Below, in pieces: positions 1-14,612 of a DNA stretch of 27,138 nt. Made by a program: the position numbers and the translations under genes. Source of the stretch: Priapulus caudatus (taxonomy: Eukaryota; Priapulida; Priapulimorpha; Priapulimorphida; Priapulidae); contig NW_014577561.1 of NCBI RefSeq assembly GCF_000485595.1, positions 13,523 to 40,660 on the forward strand, given 5' to 3'. Position 1 is the first letter of the stretch, and every line of letters starts with the position of its first letter. The notes below the pieces were generated by a model. It saw only the letters and a list, made by a program, of their open reading frames with translations, had not been told where the DNA came from and did not search any database.

Positions 1-4335
<4,335 letters not shown>

Positions 4336-4625
4336 TGAGCAGCAAGACTGCACTATTGTATAGTCAGATACGATGTTGTATATGTCGGTGCGACGAGACG
4401 CGAGTGCAGATGGCGCCACCTCTATGCACCCATTGTGTTCGCTGCTCGCTAGCAGTTTGCTCTTGTTCTCGTTGGCGGCGGTGCTGTTATCGGTAGTCGA
4501 TTTTCACATAGAGGGCACTGCGTATATTTGCGTGTCGGGTGTGACGGAGAACGAAGTTTCTTGACATGGTTATTATAATATGTTTGCGCCGGCCACAGTG
4601 CTATGCTTTGATCTTCGCCGCTGCT

Positions 4626-4900
4626 CTACTGCGGGGGCGCCACTGAGTCGTTGGGGCCTCGTCGGTGGGGCGCCACTGAGTCGTTGGGGGCGCCACTGAG
4701 TCGTTGGGGGCGCCACTGAGTCGTTGGGGACGCCACTAGTCGTTTGGGGGCGCACCAGTCTGGGCGAATTCGTGGCGGGCGCCATCTGCAGTCGTTGGGG
4801 CGCCACTGAGTCGTTGGCGGGCGCCACTGAGTCGTTGGGCGCCACTGAGTCGTTGGGGACGCCACTGAGTCGTTGGGGGGCGCCACTGAGCCCTCGTTGC
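4626..4900 (+). repeat. 20-bp GC-rich minisatellite
   Basis: About a dozen units of ggcgccactgagtcgttggg, with one divergent patch near 4735-4790. GGCGCC is self-complementary. No gene is seen from 4336 to 4625. Confidence 0.92.
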
Positions 4901-5002
4901 ATAAGCATCTGCCTTTAATTTACTGTGAGTTAGGTTGGGAGATACATTTTTGTTGTTATTTATGTATGCATTTGTGTCTATGTGCATATGTGCATCTTGA
5001 AC

Positions 5003-5005
5003 ACC

Positions 5006-5048
<43 letters not shown>

Positions 5049-5076
5049 TCTCTCTCTTTTTCTCTTGCTCTCTTTT

Positions 5077-5108
<32 letters not shown>

Positions 5109-5200
5109 TCTCTCTCGCCCTCTCTTTCTCTCTCGCACTCTCTTTTGATCTCTCTTTCTCGATCTCTCTCACACGCATACACACTTTCTCTTGCTCTCTG
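5003..5200 (+). repeat. CT microsatellite
   Basis: About 200 bp of CT repeats with interruptions (ttt, gc, at). The frames on both strands are Ser/Leu or Arg/Glu runs from the repeat. Confidence 0.95.
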
Positions 5201-5805
5201 CTGTATTGCCTTTCCCCATATAGCAGTGGCGCGTCGTAGTTGTACATTATAAGCGTGTATGTCAAACATGATCGTATCCCTTGTTTGACGAAAATTGCAC
5301 ACACGGCGTGGCCGATTTCACGTGCGCCATCTTGTGTGTCGATTTGTTATGAACGCGTTGCAATTCCTCTGTTATTATTAAGTTCCATGTTCCTGCGTTT
5401 TGGTGAGTTTATACGCAGCACGTATATGTAGGGGTGCTGTACTATCATATGTATGTACTACCGATCGATGACATTGTAAGCCAATATATCTAATTCTCCC
5501 TCACCCACGCCCGCCGAGAACGCACACGTCGGACGCGCCACACTCGCGCGCTTTCGCCGAGAAAAATAGTGCCACGCGCGCGTCTAGCGAGAAAAAAAGT
5601 AGTGCGGTTGTTTTTGAAGCGGCGTGATTTTTTTTTAAATTGACCGTTGAACGTTTCGGGGCGGTTCAGTTGTCGGCGTGTTACTAGTGTTTCACGTCCC
5701 GTCACCCCCACCCACCCCCGCGCGCCCCGCAATGGCTTCTATGCTTTATTTAATGCGCTTCTACCGTGTATCGCTCTTATACTTCGTTACAAACGGAGGG
5801 TCTTG
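5201..5805. other. Unique sequence without a recognised gene
   Basis: Mixed composition. From 5496 to 5730 the sequence is CpG-rich (cgcccgccgagaacgc; cgcgcgcgtctagcgag), which could mark a CpG-rich regulatory stretch or an old repeat. I see no conserved protein in any frame. Confidence 0.4.
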
Positions 5806-5886
5806 ACCTGACCTCTCGTTGACCCTGAGTCTCGCATGACCTCTCGTTGACCTTGAGTCTCGCATGACCTCTCGTTGACTTGGTAG
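5806..5886 (+). repeat. Short tandem repeat, 29-bp unit, three copies
   Basis: The unit is gacctctcgttgaccttgag followed by tctcgcat, repeated at about 5810, 5838 and 5866. Nothing else is recognised until the CA tract. Confidence 0.85.
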
Positions 5887-5994
5887 TGCGTAGATCTGAG
5901 TCGTGGTCAGTCAGCTGGTCATCTGTGACGTCAGCCTGACCACGTGACGGCTCTACGGCCACATTCCTTCGCGGGCGAGAAAGAGGGAAAATGT

Positions 5995-6126
5995 AAATAC
6001 ACACATATACGCGCGCACGCACATATGTACACACACAAACACAAACAACAAATACACACGCACACACACGCACACGCACACGCGCACACACACACACACA
6101 CACACACACGCACCACACGCGCACAC

Positions 6127-6166
<40 letters not shown>

Positions 6167-6170
6167 GACA
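5995..6170 (+). repeat. CA microsatellite
   Basis: An imperfect CA/CG tract from about 5998, becoming pure CA at 6089-6108 and 6131-6165. Confidence 0.95.
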
Positions 6171-6494
6171 TAGAATGTACCAGCTACACTTGCTGCTGCA
6201 TCTCTGGCGTTAGTATAGCCAGCGTCAGATGGGCCCAAGTTTTATTGGGAGCAGAGCGCATGCGCACTGGAAGCGTGCCACGTGACGTACAATATTGCAC
6301 GGGGAGTATTAGCATGGGTGTGGTTGCCCCACCCCCACCCTCCCTCTATCTCTCTTCTCCGCCACCGTTGATCGAATTCACACATTCGGTACCGGGGAAG
6401 GTGAGCATTTATTAATTAGTGAAGAGATGACCTTATTATTAATTACTGATATAATTAGCAGTGTCATTATTACAGACGGAGAGTAGTCCCGCCA

Positions 6495-6590
6495 CGGGCT
6501 CTCACCAGGGGGCGGTTGAGTGCACAGGCTCTCACAAGGGGGCGAGTGAGTGTCGAAGCTCTCACCAGGGGGCATGTGGGTGCCCAGGAT
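6495..6590 (+). repeat. Tandem repeat, about 31-bp unit, three copies
   Basis: The unit is gctctcaccagggggcg plus a variable tail (gttgagtgcacag, agtgagtgtcgaa, tgtgggtgcccag). No coding evidence. Confidence 0.8.
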
Positions 6591-7125
6591 GGTCACTTAT
6601 TTTTGGCAGCGGAAGGTGTATACTGCATACTGCCACTGACCCGCGTTTTCGGTGGTTTCCACTTTTACTGTAGCTTGTTGAGAAAATTTAATGCTTCTGT
6701 CGCATTCGCATTGTATCTAATCGCAAAAAAACAAGAGAGCAGCGCGTCTGCAATGATCTCACGCACACACACAAAAACAACTATTAAATTGCGTTCTATT
6801 GATGGAGAAGAGAATTCGCCGTTAGTTCTGCTTCTGTTCCAACAGATGGCGCTGATTGTCGCTGAAGCAAATTGTAATCTGTGGCAGATCCTGTGTGTCG
6901 TTACATTTTGCAGCAAAATTGACCATTTATTTAATAAAATCAATATTAAAAGCTGACTTTTCGTATTCCGTTGTGTCACTTTCGTTCTGTTGATCTATGC
7001 ATAACTAGGAAACACTTCACGGAGTATATCTGATAACTTGTGTAATAACTTGTGTAATAAGTACAAACTAAAAGATATTCCGTTCTACGAATATTTGTTA
7101 TAACCACGCGCATGCCCACACATAT
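6591..7125. other. Unique AT-rich sequence, no gene recognised
   Basis: Open frames of 100-146 codons cross this stretch, but their translations show no domain or family I know. An AATAAA occurs at 6933-6938 on the plus strand. It is the first one I noticed after the SRPK stop, 3 kb away, so linking it to SRPK is only a guess. Confidence 0.3.
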
Positions 7126-7127
7126 TT

Positions 7128-7230
7128 ATGCACACCACGCCCGCACACACGCACGCGCACGCACGCACACACACGAACACGCAGGCACGCACACACATAC
7201 ACACACGAACACGCGCGCGCGCACACACAA
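7128..7230 (+). repeat. CA/GC microsatellite
   Basis: Degenerate cacgcacacacg repeats with a short cgcgcgcg run near 7215. Confidence 0.92.
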
Positions 7231-7850
7231 TATTATTTGTAAAGATTTGGGACAAGGAGAATATGGCCCTTAATGGTTTCTCCTGGGTTGGAGGCGAAGA
7301 TAGATCTTTAATTTCACTAGCTCAGCGAGTACTATTAGCAAGAAATTTATAGAGAAAGGGTTCTCTCATTGAATTACGGTGTAAAACAATAATTTTTTTA
7401 CTTTATATATGAATCTAAGTGATATTGATGACTCTAAAATGCTAAACTACTTGTCACAGTATTGTCCTTAAAATGTCATTGAAGGACTTTGAAAAAAAAT
7501 GCCACATCTTGTGGGAACCATGTACTGAGTACCTAGCAGTAACAATGTACCACATAGAATCAACCATCACGAAAAACCAAGAAAAAACAATAATACCTTT
7601 TTCATTCAATATCTGGTATCCTATCTATTTCTATCTATCTATATCTGATATATCTATCTATTTATATGGTACTTTAATCTATATCCTATCAGGTTACATT
7701 CTCTCGGACAACTAAGTTGATCCGCCTCTCCCAAATGCGGTATCGCCACACGGCATCAGGTGGCACGGTGATATGTTAGCCAGTGCAAATGGCTGGGTCT
7801 CAGCCTTTCAAGTCTCAGTCTTTACCCTTCTTTATCTGCTTCTGATCATT
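7231..7850. other. Intergenic AT-rich sequence
   Basis: No gene is recognised. It contains short tatc runs at 7610-7680. Confidence 0.5.
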
Positions 7851-7861
7851 ATCATTAATAT

Positions 7862-8102
7862 ACATGTATATATATATATATATAATATAATATTATATCA
7901 TGTTTATATATATAGCGGCGCGAAAAGAGAGAAACATTGCGAGAGAGGAGAGAGAGATATCAGAGAGAGTGAGAGAGAGAAGTGTGTGGGCATTAATGTT
8001 GGCGTGGCGTGCGTGCGTCGCTGGCGCTGCGTGCGTGCGTGCGTGCGTTGCGTGAAGGAAATTGGCGAGGCGAGAGAGACAGAGAGAGATAGAGAAGAGA
8101 GA

Positions 8103-8134
<32 letters not shown>

Positions 8135-8203
8135 CGCAGAGACAGAAGAAGAGAGATGAGAGAGAGGAGAGAGCGAGCGATGAGAGAGAGAGAGTCAGTG
8201 TGT

Positions 8204-8243
<40 letters not shown>

Positions 8244-8283
8244 TGTGTTTGTGTGTGTGTGAGTAAGAGAGAGAGGAGAGAAG

Positions 8284-8316
<33 letters not shown>

Positions 8317-8335
8317 GGTGAGAGTCACGGAGAAG
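7862..8335 (+). repeat. Compound AT, GA, GT microsatellite block
   Basis: In order: a palindromic AT run (7866-7914), GA-rich repeats (7928-7980), gcgtgcgt repeats (8000-8050), GA (8068-8200), a pure GT run (8204-8241) and GA again (8262-8320). Confidence 0.93.
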
Positions 8336-8624
8336 GGGGGAGGGTTCACGGAGGTGAGCGGGAAAGCGAGAGAATAACTATATTAGAAAGGAAAGGAAAT
8401 AGTGTGGCCATCCGTGCCTGTGTGTGTCTCGTTGTGCGTTTGTCTCACCGTGTGTACTGCGCATGCGTGTGCAGCATCTACGTCTGCATTATTTCCACCC
8501 TCCGTCCCTCTACTCTCTTATCTCGCTCTTTTCTTCCTCATCCCCTCTTACTTCCTTCCCGTCGAGTATTCGGCCTCGCCTCTCGCGATAGTATCTGCCC
8601 AGGCTCAGCTTGCAATGCATCAAA

Positions 8625-8872
8625 GTGGCCGTTTTCAGCCTCAAGCATTTTCACGCGAACCCCCGCCAAAGCCACAAAATGTGATTATACGGCTATAATA
8701 TCGGGTTTCTTACGCGTCACACAGAGCACACACCACATACACGCGACCGGGGCGCGCACACACGCGGATGGTTTACACGCACGCGTGCGTGCGTGTATTT
8801 TTGCGTAATTTCACATTTTGTGACTCGGGGAGTGAAAAAGTTTCGGCTGAAATACGGCCATTTACCCTCAAA
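8625..8872 (+). repeat. Imperfect inverted repeat, likely foldback element
   Basis: The left arm (about 8628-8692) contains gtggccgttttcagcc and cacaaaatgtgattatacg. The right arm (about 8808-8870) carries their reverse complements ggctgaaatacggccat and cgtaatttcacattttgtg. The loop is about 115 bp and partly CA/CG-rich. The arms differ at roughly one base in five. I see no target-site duplication and no transposase. Confidence 0.65.
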
Positions 8873-9277
8873 ATGTTTTCGGGTATGCTATTCGCCGGGC
8901 GCGTTGATTTTTTCGTGGTCAATCAGAACATAGCGCTTGTCTGTGCCACGCGCTGCTATGTGATGCTGTTTCGTCACTCAGTGACAGTCACAGTATTGTC
9001 ATATACATAGCACATTCAAAATTCTAGAAATTCATATATGAACTCTATAGGTTAGGCGTTAAACGCCAGCGTCAAGTATGAAAGGTCGGTGGATCGAATC
9101 CCATCCGTCTTCTAATTATTTCCTGTGTTTCTGTAATTTTCGCTATCTTATTCGTTGAAGCATTTTTCTCAAATTAACGCAAAATATTTACATGATTATT
9201 ACAAACATTTTAATAACAACAATTAATTTTTACAACAAGTTAATAAATTAAATTGTTAATATATTTTTAATAGGATT

Positions 9278-9356
9278 TGGGTTAGGGTTAAGTTAGGGTT
9301 AGGGTAGGTTAGAAATTAGGGTTAGGTTAGGGTTAGGGTAGGGTTAGGGTTAGGGT
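9278..9356 (+). repeat. Interstitial telomere-like TTAGGG tract
   Basis: About 80 bp of gggtta units in one orientation, with small slips (gttaag, gtaggtta). TTAGGG is the telomere repeat of most animals outside arthropods and nematodes. It is flanked by AT-rich unique sequence, so it is internal and not a chromosome end within this window. Confidence 0.9.
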
Positions 9357-10320
9357 CACAAAGTGCTCAGTGAAGGCACATAAAACAGGAGTTTGAGTCA
9401 CGGTGATTTTAATCAAACCAATGGCTAAGCGCTCGCTAGAGCCCTATGTTCTTGATTGGACTTAGGAAAAAAATACATCGCGCCCGGGGGATAGGCAAGC
9501 ACCCAAGTTTTTCAACAGTGCTCGTCTGGTCGTGGGCATACCACGCGCATGAAGAGGGGAGTAGGAATAAGTGATTACTTTTATTCACTGTTAAGGTTAC
9601 TGCCTGACACAGGCAGATGAAAGGTCAGAATAAATGAAACCGGCAACTGGTTAGTATTATTATTAATTAATCTTATTGCAATGTATTTCAACTACAAATA
9701 CCATGTACTGAAGAACATAAATGTATGTATCTATATCATGGTATGTAGTCATGTATGTATATAAATATGTATGTAGTGATAACAGTACATTGTTGTGATA
9801 AATAGTCTGAGCTGATGACATGTTAAATATTAAAGCTTTACATATTGTTATATGCGGTTATGAAACATAATATGTGTATGTCGTACATCACGAGCTATAG
9901 CGGCTGGTTTAATCTACTATCGGCACTCGTGTAAAACAAGCTATTTGAAACTAACTTGATCACAGATGGTCCTTGAAAAAAAATTCAAATTTTGTGAAGC
10001 CAATGACAGCACACGCAACACACGCCCGAGGACCACGCAACAAAAAGATTTACATATATAATAATAATAATAATACCCACACACTAAAATACACAACTGG
10101 TTTCAAAAAGCAATATTATTTGCACACGTGCGTATATAAAATAATGTCATGGATTACATTTGTAGAGTCGATCAGCTTCAACACACATACTAACATCAAA
10201 GTTATGTATATCACTATACAATACATTGGCCTTGATTAAAGCTAAACAATTTCAATTCGATATGATTCTCTTTATAATAATCAAACCCTTTATTTCATTC
10301 TCTTTGATACTCTCACAATG
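9357..10320. other. Intergenic sequence, nothing recognised
   Basis: AT-rich with short runs (atgtatgtat near 9720-9775; ataataata at 10058-10073). No frame translates to a known family. Confidence 0.5.
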
Positions 10321-10327
10321 AGGGTGA

Positions 10328-10437
10328 TAATTATGACGATGATGACGACGATGATGATGGATGAGATGATGACGACGACGACGACGATGGAGGATGAATG
10401 ACGATGACTACGAATGATAATGATAATGATAATGCAG
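10328..10437 (+). repeat. GAT/GAC microsatellite
   Basis: About 110 bp of gatgatgac-type triplets, ending in gataat units. Confidence 0.92.
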
Positions 10438-10728
10438 GGACATCACAGAAACAGGGCATTACAGCCAGTTTTACAGTATCAGCATAACTGCATAATTTAA
10501 TATTAATATATATATCAGCCTTTAGCTGACTCCACCCCCTGACACAGTTACAATGTCAATCACACAAGGAGATCACACCTGATGTAAATGATCCCCCAGA
10601 CTATTTCTATGGAACGACGTGAACTACAGCTAAACCCCGCATTACAGCGGCAATAAATCTGTACAGAAAAATCGATTCAACGTAAGATGCGAGTCGTGCA
10701 TTATGTATATATTTATGGATATGTAGGC

Positions 10729-10935
10729 GAGTAGTAGTAGCAGTAGCAGCAGTAGTTAGAGTAGTACAGTAGTAGTAAGTGAGTAGTTAGTAGGTAGTAT
10801 CGCAGTGCAGTAAGTAGTAAACGTAGTAGTAAGTAGTTAGTAGTAGTAGTAGTTAGTAGTGCAGCAGCAGCAGCAGGCAGTAGTTAGTAGTAGTAGTAGA
10901 GTCAGTAGTAGTAGTAGTAGCAGTAAGCAGCAGGC

Positions 10936-10966
<31 letters not shown>

Positions 10967-11082
10967 TACAGCCAAGCAGCAGCAAGTAGTAGTAAGTAGT
11001 ATGTAGTTAGTAGCATTAGTAGTTGTTGTAGTTAGTAGTAGTAGTAGTAGTAGTAGTAGTTAGTAGTAGTAGTAGTAGCATC

Positions 11083-11119
<37 letters not shown>

Positions 11120-11120
11120 T
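10729..11120 (+). repeat. TAG/CAG trinucleotide array
   Basis: Nearly 400 bp of tag repeats in one orientation, interrupted by short gcagcagcag runs (10861-10878) and by aagtag steps. On the plus strand every third base step in one frame is a stop. The Tyr- and Thr-rich open frame on the minus strand is a consequence of the repeat. Confidence 0.95.
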
Positions 11121-11235
11121 CGTATTGCGTCAACATCATGCCTCCACAGCCCCATGGGAAATCCAGTTGCAAAAGAGTTCGCCACGTGCATTCACCGTGA
11201 CATATCCTCCCTGGTATATGGTAATACGGTAACAT

Positions 11236-11485
11236 CCTAGTTGGCTTACTCCCATTTCGTCTACTCTCAGAATGGGTAGTGCTATTTCGTCGTAGTATTG
11301 ATATTACAACAAATACGAGTGACACTCCGTCTAGTCTATGTATGCTAATCAAATCCACATATTACAATTATAAATGATTATTTAGTGGACAAACTGATGG
11401 TAGACAAAATGGGAATGGGGTGGATTTTTAGTGTAGACGAATTGGGAGTAGGCGAAATGGGTGTAGGCCAACTGGGAGTTTTGCT
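11236..11485 (+). repeat. Inverted clusters of a cccatttcgtctac motif
   Basis: On the left, tactcccatttcgtctactc and a related atttcgtcgtag occur at 11249-11295. On the right, the opposite orientation recurs: gtagacaaaatgggaatggg (11401), gtagacgaattgggagtagg (11435) and cgaaatgggtgtaggccaa (11454). The arrangement suggests a degenerate foldback element of about 250 bp. Confidence 0.6.
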
Positions 11486-11550
11486 ATAGTGCCGTAGGCA
11501 AAATTATGAAATTACACCTCTTCTCAGGTCCACACCTCCACAGTAAAAGC

Positions 11551-11632
11551 AAATGAGTACGCTGCATTCGTGCGCACGCGCAAACAACCGTAAACAATTT
11601 CCGAATTCGCAGATATGCCTACAGAGAAAGTA
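11551..11632 (+). repeat. Left flank of a segmental duplication (copy 1)
   Basis: The segment from gagtacgctgcattcgtgcg to tacagagaaagtaa is repeated almost identically at 20126-20204. It precedes the same short transposon in both places, so the transposon was copied as part of the segment. Confidence 0.85.
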
Positions 11633-11633
11633 A

Positions 11634-11827
11634 AGCTGGGTTTACACTACCGACTTTACAACCGACAATCGGCAGTGTAAACGCGAAAGTCGCGCGAGCA
11701 ACTGATCGATAGCAACTAGTTGGGAGATTAGAACACGTTCTATTTTCGCCAACTCGGAGTTGCCGAATTGGGAAGTTGGTCCAACTCGCCAATTCGCCAA
11801 CACAAAGTCGGTAGTGTAGACCCAGCT
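11634..11827 (+). mobile_element. Harbinger-like MITE with TAA target-site duplication
   Basis: 194 bp bounded by terminal inverted repeats AGCTGGGTTTACACTACCGA and, on the minus strand, AGCTGGGTCTACACTACCGA. It is flanked on both sides by TAA (11631-11633 and 11828-11830). A 3-bp TWA duplication is typical of PIF/Harbinger elements. No coding capacity. Confidence 0.75.
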
Positions 11828-11865
11828 TAAGTTGACGGCGTGACAAGACGATTCGCACGTTATAT

Positions 11866-12026
11866 ATAATTATCGCTTCAGAGAGGGGACGAGATTCACT
11901 CGTTAAGGCTTCACAGAGCGGAATAGACAATTCGCTCGTTAAGGCCTCACAGAGCGGAATAGACGATTCGCTCGTTAAACCTTTACAGAGCGAAATAGAC
12001 AATTCGCTTATTAACGAACTAACTCT
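11866..12026 (+). repeat. 36-bp minisatellite after the NAPE-PLD last exon (copy A)
   Basis: About 4.5 units of cagagcggaatagacgattcgctcgttaaggcctca. On the minus strand it directly follows the stop codon of the NAPE-PLD last exon. Because the unit is a multiple of three, an open frame runs through it as a repeated SESSIPLCEALT peptide. I do not regard this as a gene. Confidence 0.88.
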
Positions 12027-12227
12027 TCAGCGAGGGGACGCCATTCGTCGGGGTATCTGTTTCCCTTCTGTCGGCGTACGCGCGGTGAGGAGAAGGTCCG
12101 GATTTCTTCCCGATGCTCCGGAGAGGAAAGTTTTCGTCTTTCCGTGTGTCAACTCGATGAACGACGTCGCGTCGGCCAGTTTGTTAGCGCAAGCCCTGTG
12201 CAAGTTCTTCACCAGCTGGTTGCACCT
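12027..12227 (-). pseudogene. NAPEPLD: NAPE-PLD last exon, copy A
   Basis: The acceptor is gttcctcag and the stop is TGA at 12029-12027. It reads RCNQLVKNLHRACANKLADA, then IELTHGKTKTF. Copies B and C have the family-like PVKDLHAARADKLADA and IELKHGETKTF, so this copy has diverged at the conserved KHGE. The C-terminal tail NPDLLLTA...PRRMAS is shared by all three copies, supporting a common stop. Confidence 0.8.
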
Positions 12228-12279
12228 CTGAGGAACAAAAAACACAAGGCAGTCAGGTAAGCGATCGATTCCGTCATCT

Positions 12280-12432
12280 CACTCAACTCATTTAACTCAT
12301 TTAACTTAAGTCGTTTAACTGTTATTCATTTAACTTAAGTCATTTAACTGTTATTCATTTAACTGTTATTCATTTAACTTAAGTCATTTAACTGTTATTC
12401 ATTTAATTGTTATTCATTTAATTTGAGTCATT
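12280..12432 (+). repeat. tcatttaact tandem repeat
   Basis: About 150 bp of units such as ttattcatttaactg and cttaagtcatttaactg, in the intron upstream of exon copy A. Shorter versions follow copies B (19076-19136) and C (20023-20094) at the same relative place. Confidence 0.88.
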
Positions 12433-12609
12433 TTAACGGTGTCAGAAGTGGTGTCGGTGAAGGTGCTATATATGCAGTTATGTGATGGCAAAACTTCACG
12501 TAATGTTCTGTGATGTCCTTGCATCATCATCGTCGTCGTCATCGTCGTCATAATTTCAATAATTTACTGCTGTTTTAATAATTTAACGTACTCCTGTCGC
12601 TGTTGGCGA

Positions 12610-12908
12610 TCGGAATTTATAATCGGATATAAAGCCGGAAAAAAGAGACAGCATGGTAGTAAAATCACGTAAGATCACACATTGCTATATATGCACCTCG
12701 TTGCTCAAATTAATTGGATACATTCATAATCGAATATAAAGCCGTTAAGGAGAGAACAGCATGCTAGTAAACTCACATATAATCACACATTGCTATATGT
12801 ACCTCGTTGCTCAAATTAATTGGATAAATTCATAATCAGTTGTAAAGCCATAAAGGACGAAACGGCACCTTATATAAAATCACGTATGATCACACATTGC
12901 TATATGTA
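12610..12908 (+). repeat. About 107-bp tandem repeat, three copies
   Basis: Each unit contains tataaagccg, then acagcat or aacggca, then atcacacattgctatatg; the first two units continue into acctcgttgctcaaattaat. Starts are near 12628, 12735 and 12840. It lies in the NAPE-PLD intron. Confidence 0.85.
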
Positions 12909-12915
12909 GGCCTAC

Positions 12916-13018
12916 CCAGTTGGTCAACTTAAAGGTTGCGACCGACTGCTTTGCTCTGATATCCATGTGAATCTTTACGGCTTCTTCTGCATTGACGTGC
13001 TGGAGAAACGCGAGCCAA
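12916..13018 (-). pseudogene. NAPEPLD: NAPE-PLD exon with QHV motif, IHWG deleted
   Basis: 103 bp. The acceptor is cttgtttttag and the donor is CCAACTGG|gtaggc. It starts with the last base of a split codon, matching a preceding Arg. It reads WLAFLQHVNAEEAVKIHMDI, then RAKQSVATFKLTNW. In the family, four residues (IHWG, the His being a metal ligand) stand between the Ala and the Thr-Phe. They are absent here without a frame change, consistent with a 12-bp deletion. The exon joins in phase to the last exon. Confidence 0.85.
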
Positions 13019-13327
13019 CTAAAAACAAGATAATAAAGATAATGATATATAATAAAGTATAATAATAATAATATTGTAATGTGGTTAATGACACCACTAT
13101 ACTTAAATTTCTGTAATCTTTATTTTTCATATATAGGGTTCTATTTAATGATTATAAATTAAAAATGATGATCATATTGTCAAAATTACACTTACATTAA
13201 TTAACGTGTGTACACGATTTGACTCAATTGAGACATTTTTATACTTATATATATACACATAATTATATATTTAGACTTAAATATATGAGACATATTCATA
13301 GTTATAAATAATACACATACATATTTA
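13019..13327. other. AT-rich NAPE-PLD intron up to the gap
   Basis: Only AT-rich low-complexity sequence; no exon found. Confidence 0.6.
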
Positions 13328-14207
13328 NNNNNNNNNNNNNNNNNNNNNNNNNNNNNNNNNNNNNNNNNNNNNNNNNNNNNNNNNNNNNNNNNNNNNNNNN
13401 NNNNNNNNNNNNNNNNNNNNNNNNNNNNNNNNNNNNNNNNNNNNNNNNNNNNNNNNNNNNNNNNNNNNNNNNNNNNNNNNNNNNNNNNNNNNNNNNNNNN
13501 NNNNNNNNNNNNNNNNNNNNNNNNNNNNNNNNNNNNNNNNNNNNNNNNNNNNNNNNNNNNNNNNNNNNNNNNNNNNNNNNNNNNNNNNNNNNNNNNNNNN
13601 NNNNNNNNNNNNNNNNNNNNNNNNNNNNNNNNNNNNNNNNNNNNNNNNNNNNNNNNNNNNNNNNNNNNNNNNNNNNNNNNNNNNNNNNNNNNNNNNNNNN
13701 NNNNNNNNNNNNNNNNNNNNNNNNNNNNNNNNNNNNNNNNNNNNNNNNNNNNNNNNNNNNNNNNNNNNNNNNNNNNNNNNNNNNNNNNNNNNNNNNNNNN
13801 NNNNNNNNNNNNNNNNNNNNNNNNNNNNNNNNNNNNNNNNNNNNNNNNNNNNNNNNNNNNNNNNNNNNNNNNNNNNNNNNNNNNNNNNNNNNNNNNNNNN
13901 NNNNNNNNNNNNNNNNNNNNNNNNNNNNNNNNNNNNNNNNNNNNNNNNNNNNNNNNNNNNNNNNNNNNNNNNNNNNNNNNNNNNNNNNNNNNNNNNNNNN
14001 NNNNNNNNNNNNNNNNNNNNNNNNNNNNNNNNNNNNNNNNNNNNNNNNNNNNNNNNNNNNNNNNNNNNNNNNNNNNNNNNNNNNNNNNNNNNNNNNNNNN
14101 NNNNNNNNNNNNNNNNNNNNNNNNNNNNNNNNNNNNNNNNNNNNNNNNNNNNNNNNNNNNNNNNNNNNNNNNNNNNNNNNNNNNNNNNNNNNNNNNNNNN
14201 NNNNNNN
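13328..14207. other. Assembly gap, 880 N
   Basis: Unsequenced. By order of the neighbouring exons it should hold the NAPE-PLD exon with the AGDTGY metal-binding motif. Confidence 1.
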
Positions 14208-14443
14208 GCAGAGTATGATTTTAACACGAAAGATGAATTTTATTTAATAATTTTTGGGATTTTTTGGTACGTTTATCACAAGTTTTGGGAATTCGTGCAG
14301 ACCCATGCTGACATAAAATACTTTATTAGTATGAAACAGACACAAAAAACTTGAAATATTTACGAGGTTTTGCATCCACTCGCTTTTCTTCATAAAAAGA
14401 CCAATACACATGGTTTTTGGAGTTTACTTAATTAATTAATTAC

Positions 14444-14612
14444 CTGATTATCATCTTTTAAGTAACGTGGGCACCAGTGTCGCGCAGGTGTCAAAGCCAT
14501 CTTGATATTTGTATGCGTCGGTAGTTCCTCTTCTTGCCACCAGGTCATCGCCTTGGTGTTTTTGCAACCCTTTTTTTTAAACCAGCAATCCAATCTTTCA
14601 GGTACAAACCAC
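14444..14612 (-). pseudogene. NAPEPLD: NAPE-PLD exon with WFVP and RHW motifs
   Basis: 169 bp. The acceptor is ttttttctgtag and the donor is GATAATCAG|gtaatt. It begins in a split codon and ends in phase 0. It reads WFVPERLDCWFKKKGC, AMTWWQEEELP, then TPARHWCPRYLKDDNQ. The human counterpart has WFVP, DWWEE, TPSQHWC and DDNK in the same order. The His of RHW, a metal ligand in the family, is kept. This exon alone looks intact. Confidence 0.9.

Noticed and set aside
7862-7914. AT palindrome as a replication origin or promoter
   Set aside because: It is ordinary AT microsatellite next to other microsatellites.
9048-9115. Possible tRNA gene or tRNA-derived SINE (ggtggatcgaatcccatc resembles a B box)
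   Set aside because: No A box at the right distance and no acceptor stem could be paired; at best an old SINE remnant.
9430-9460. tggctaagcgctcgctagag resembles an A box
   Set aside because: No B box follows within the usual distance.
11032-11358. Minus-strand frame with Thr and Tyr runs
   Set aside because: It arises from the TAG array and nearby sequence; no domain is seen.
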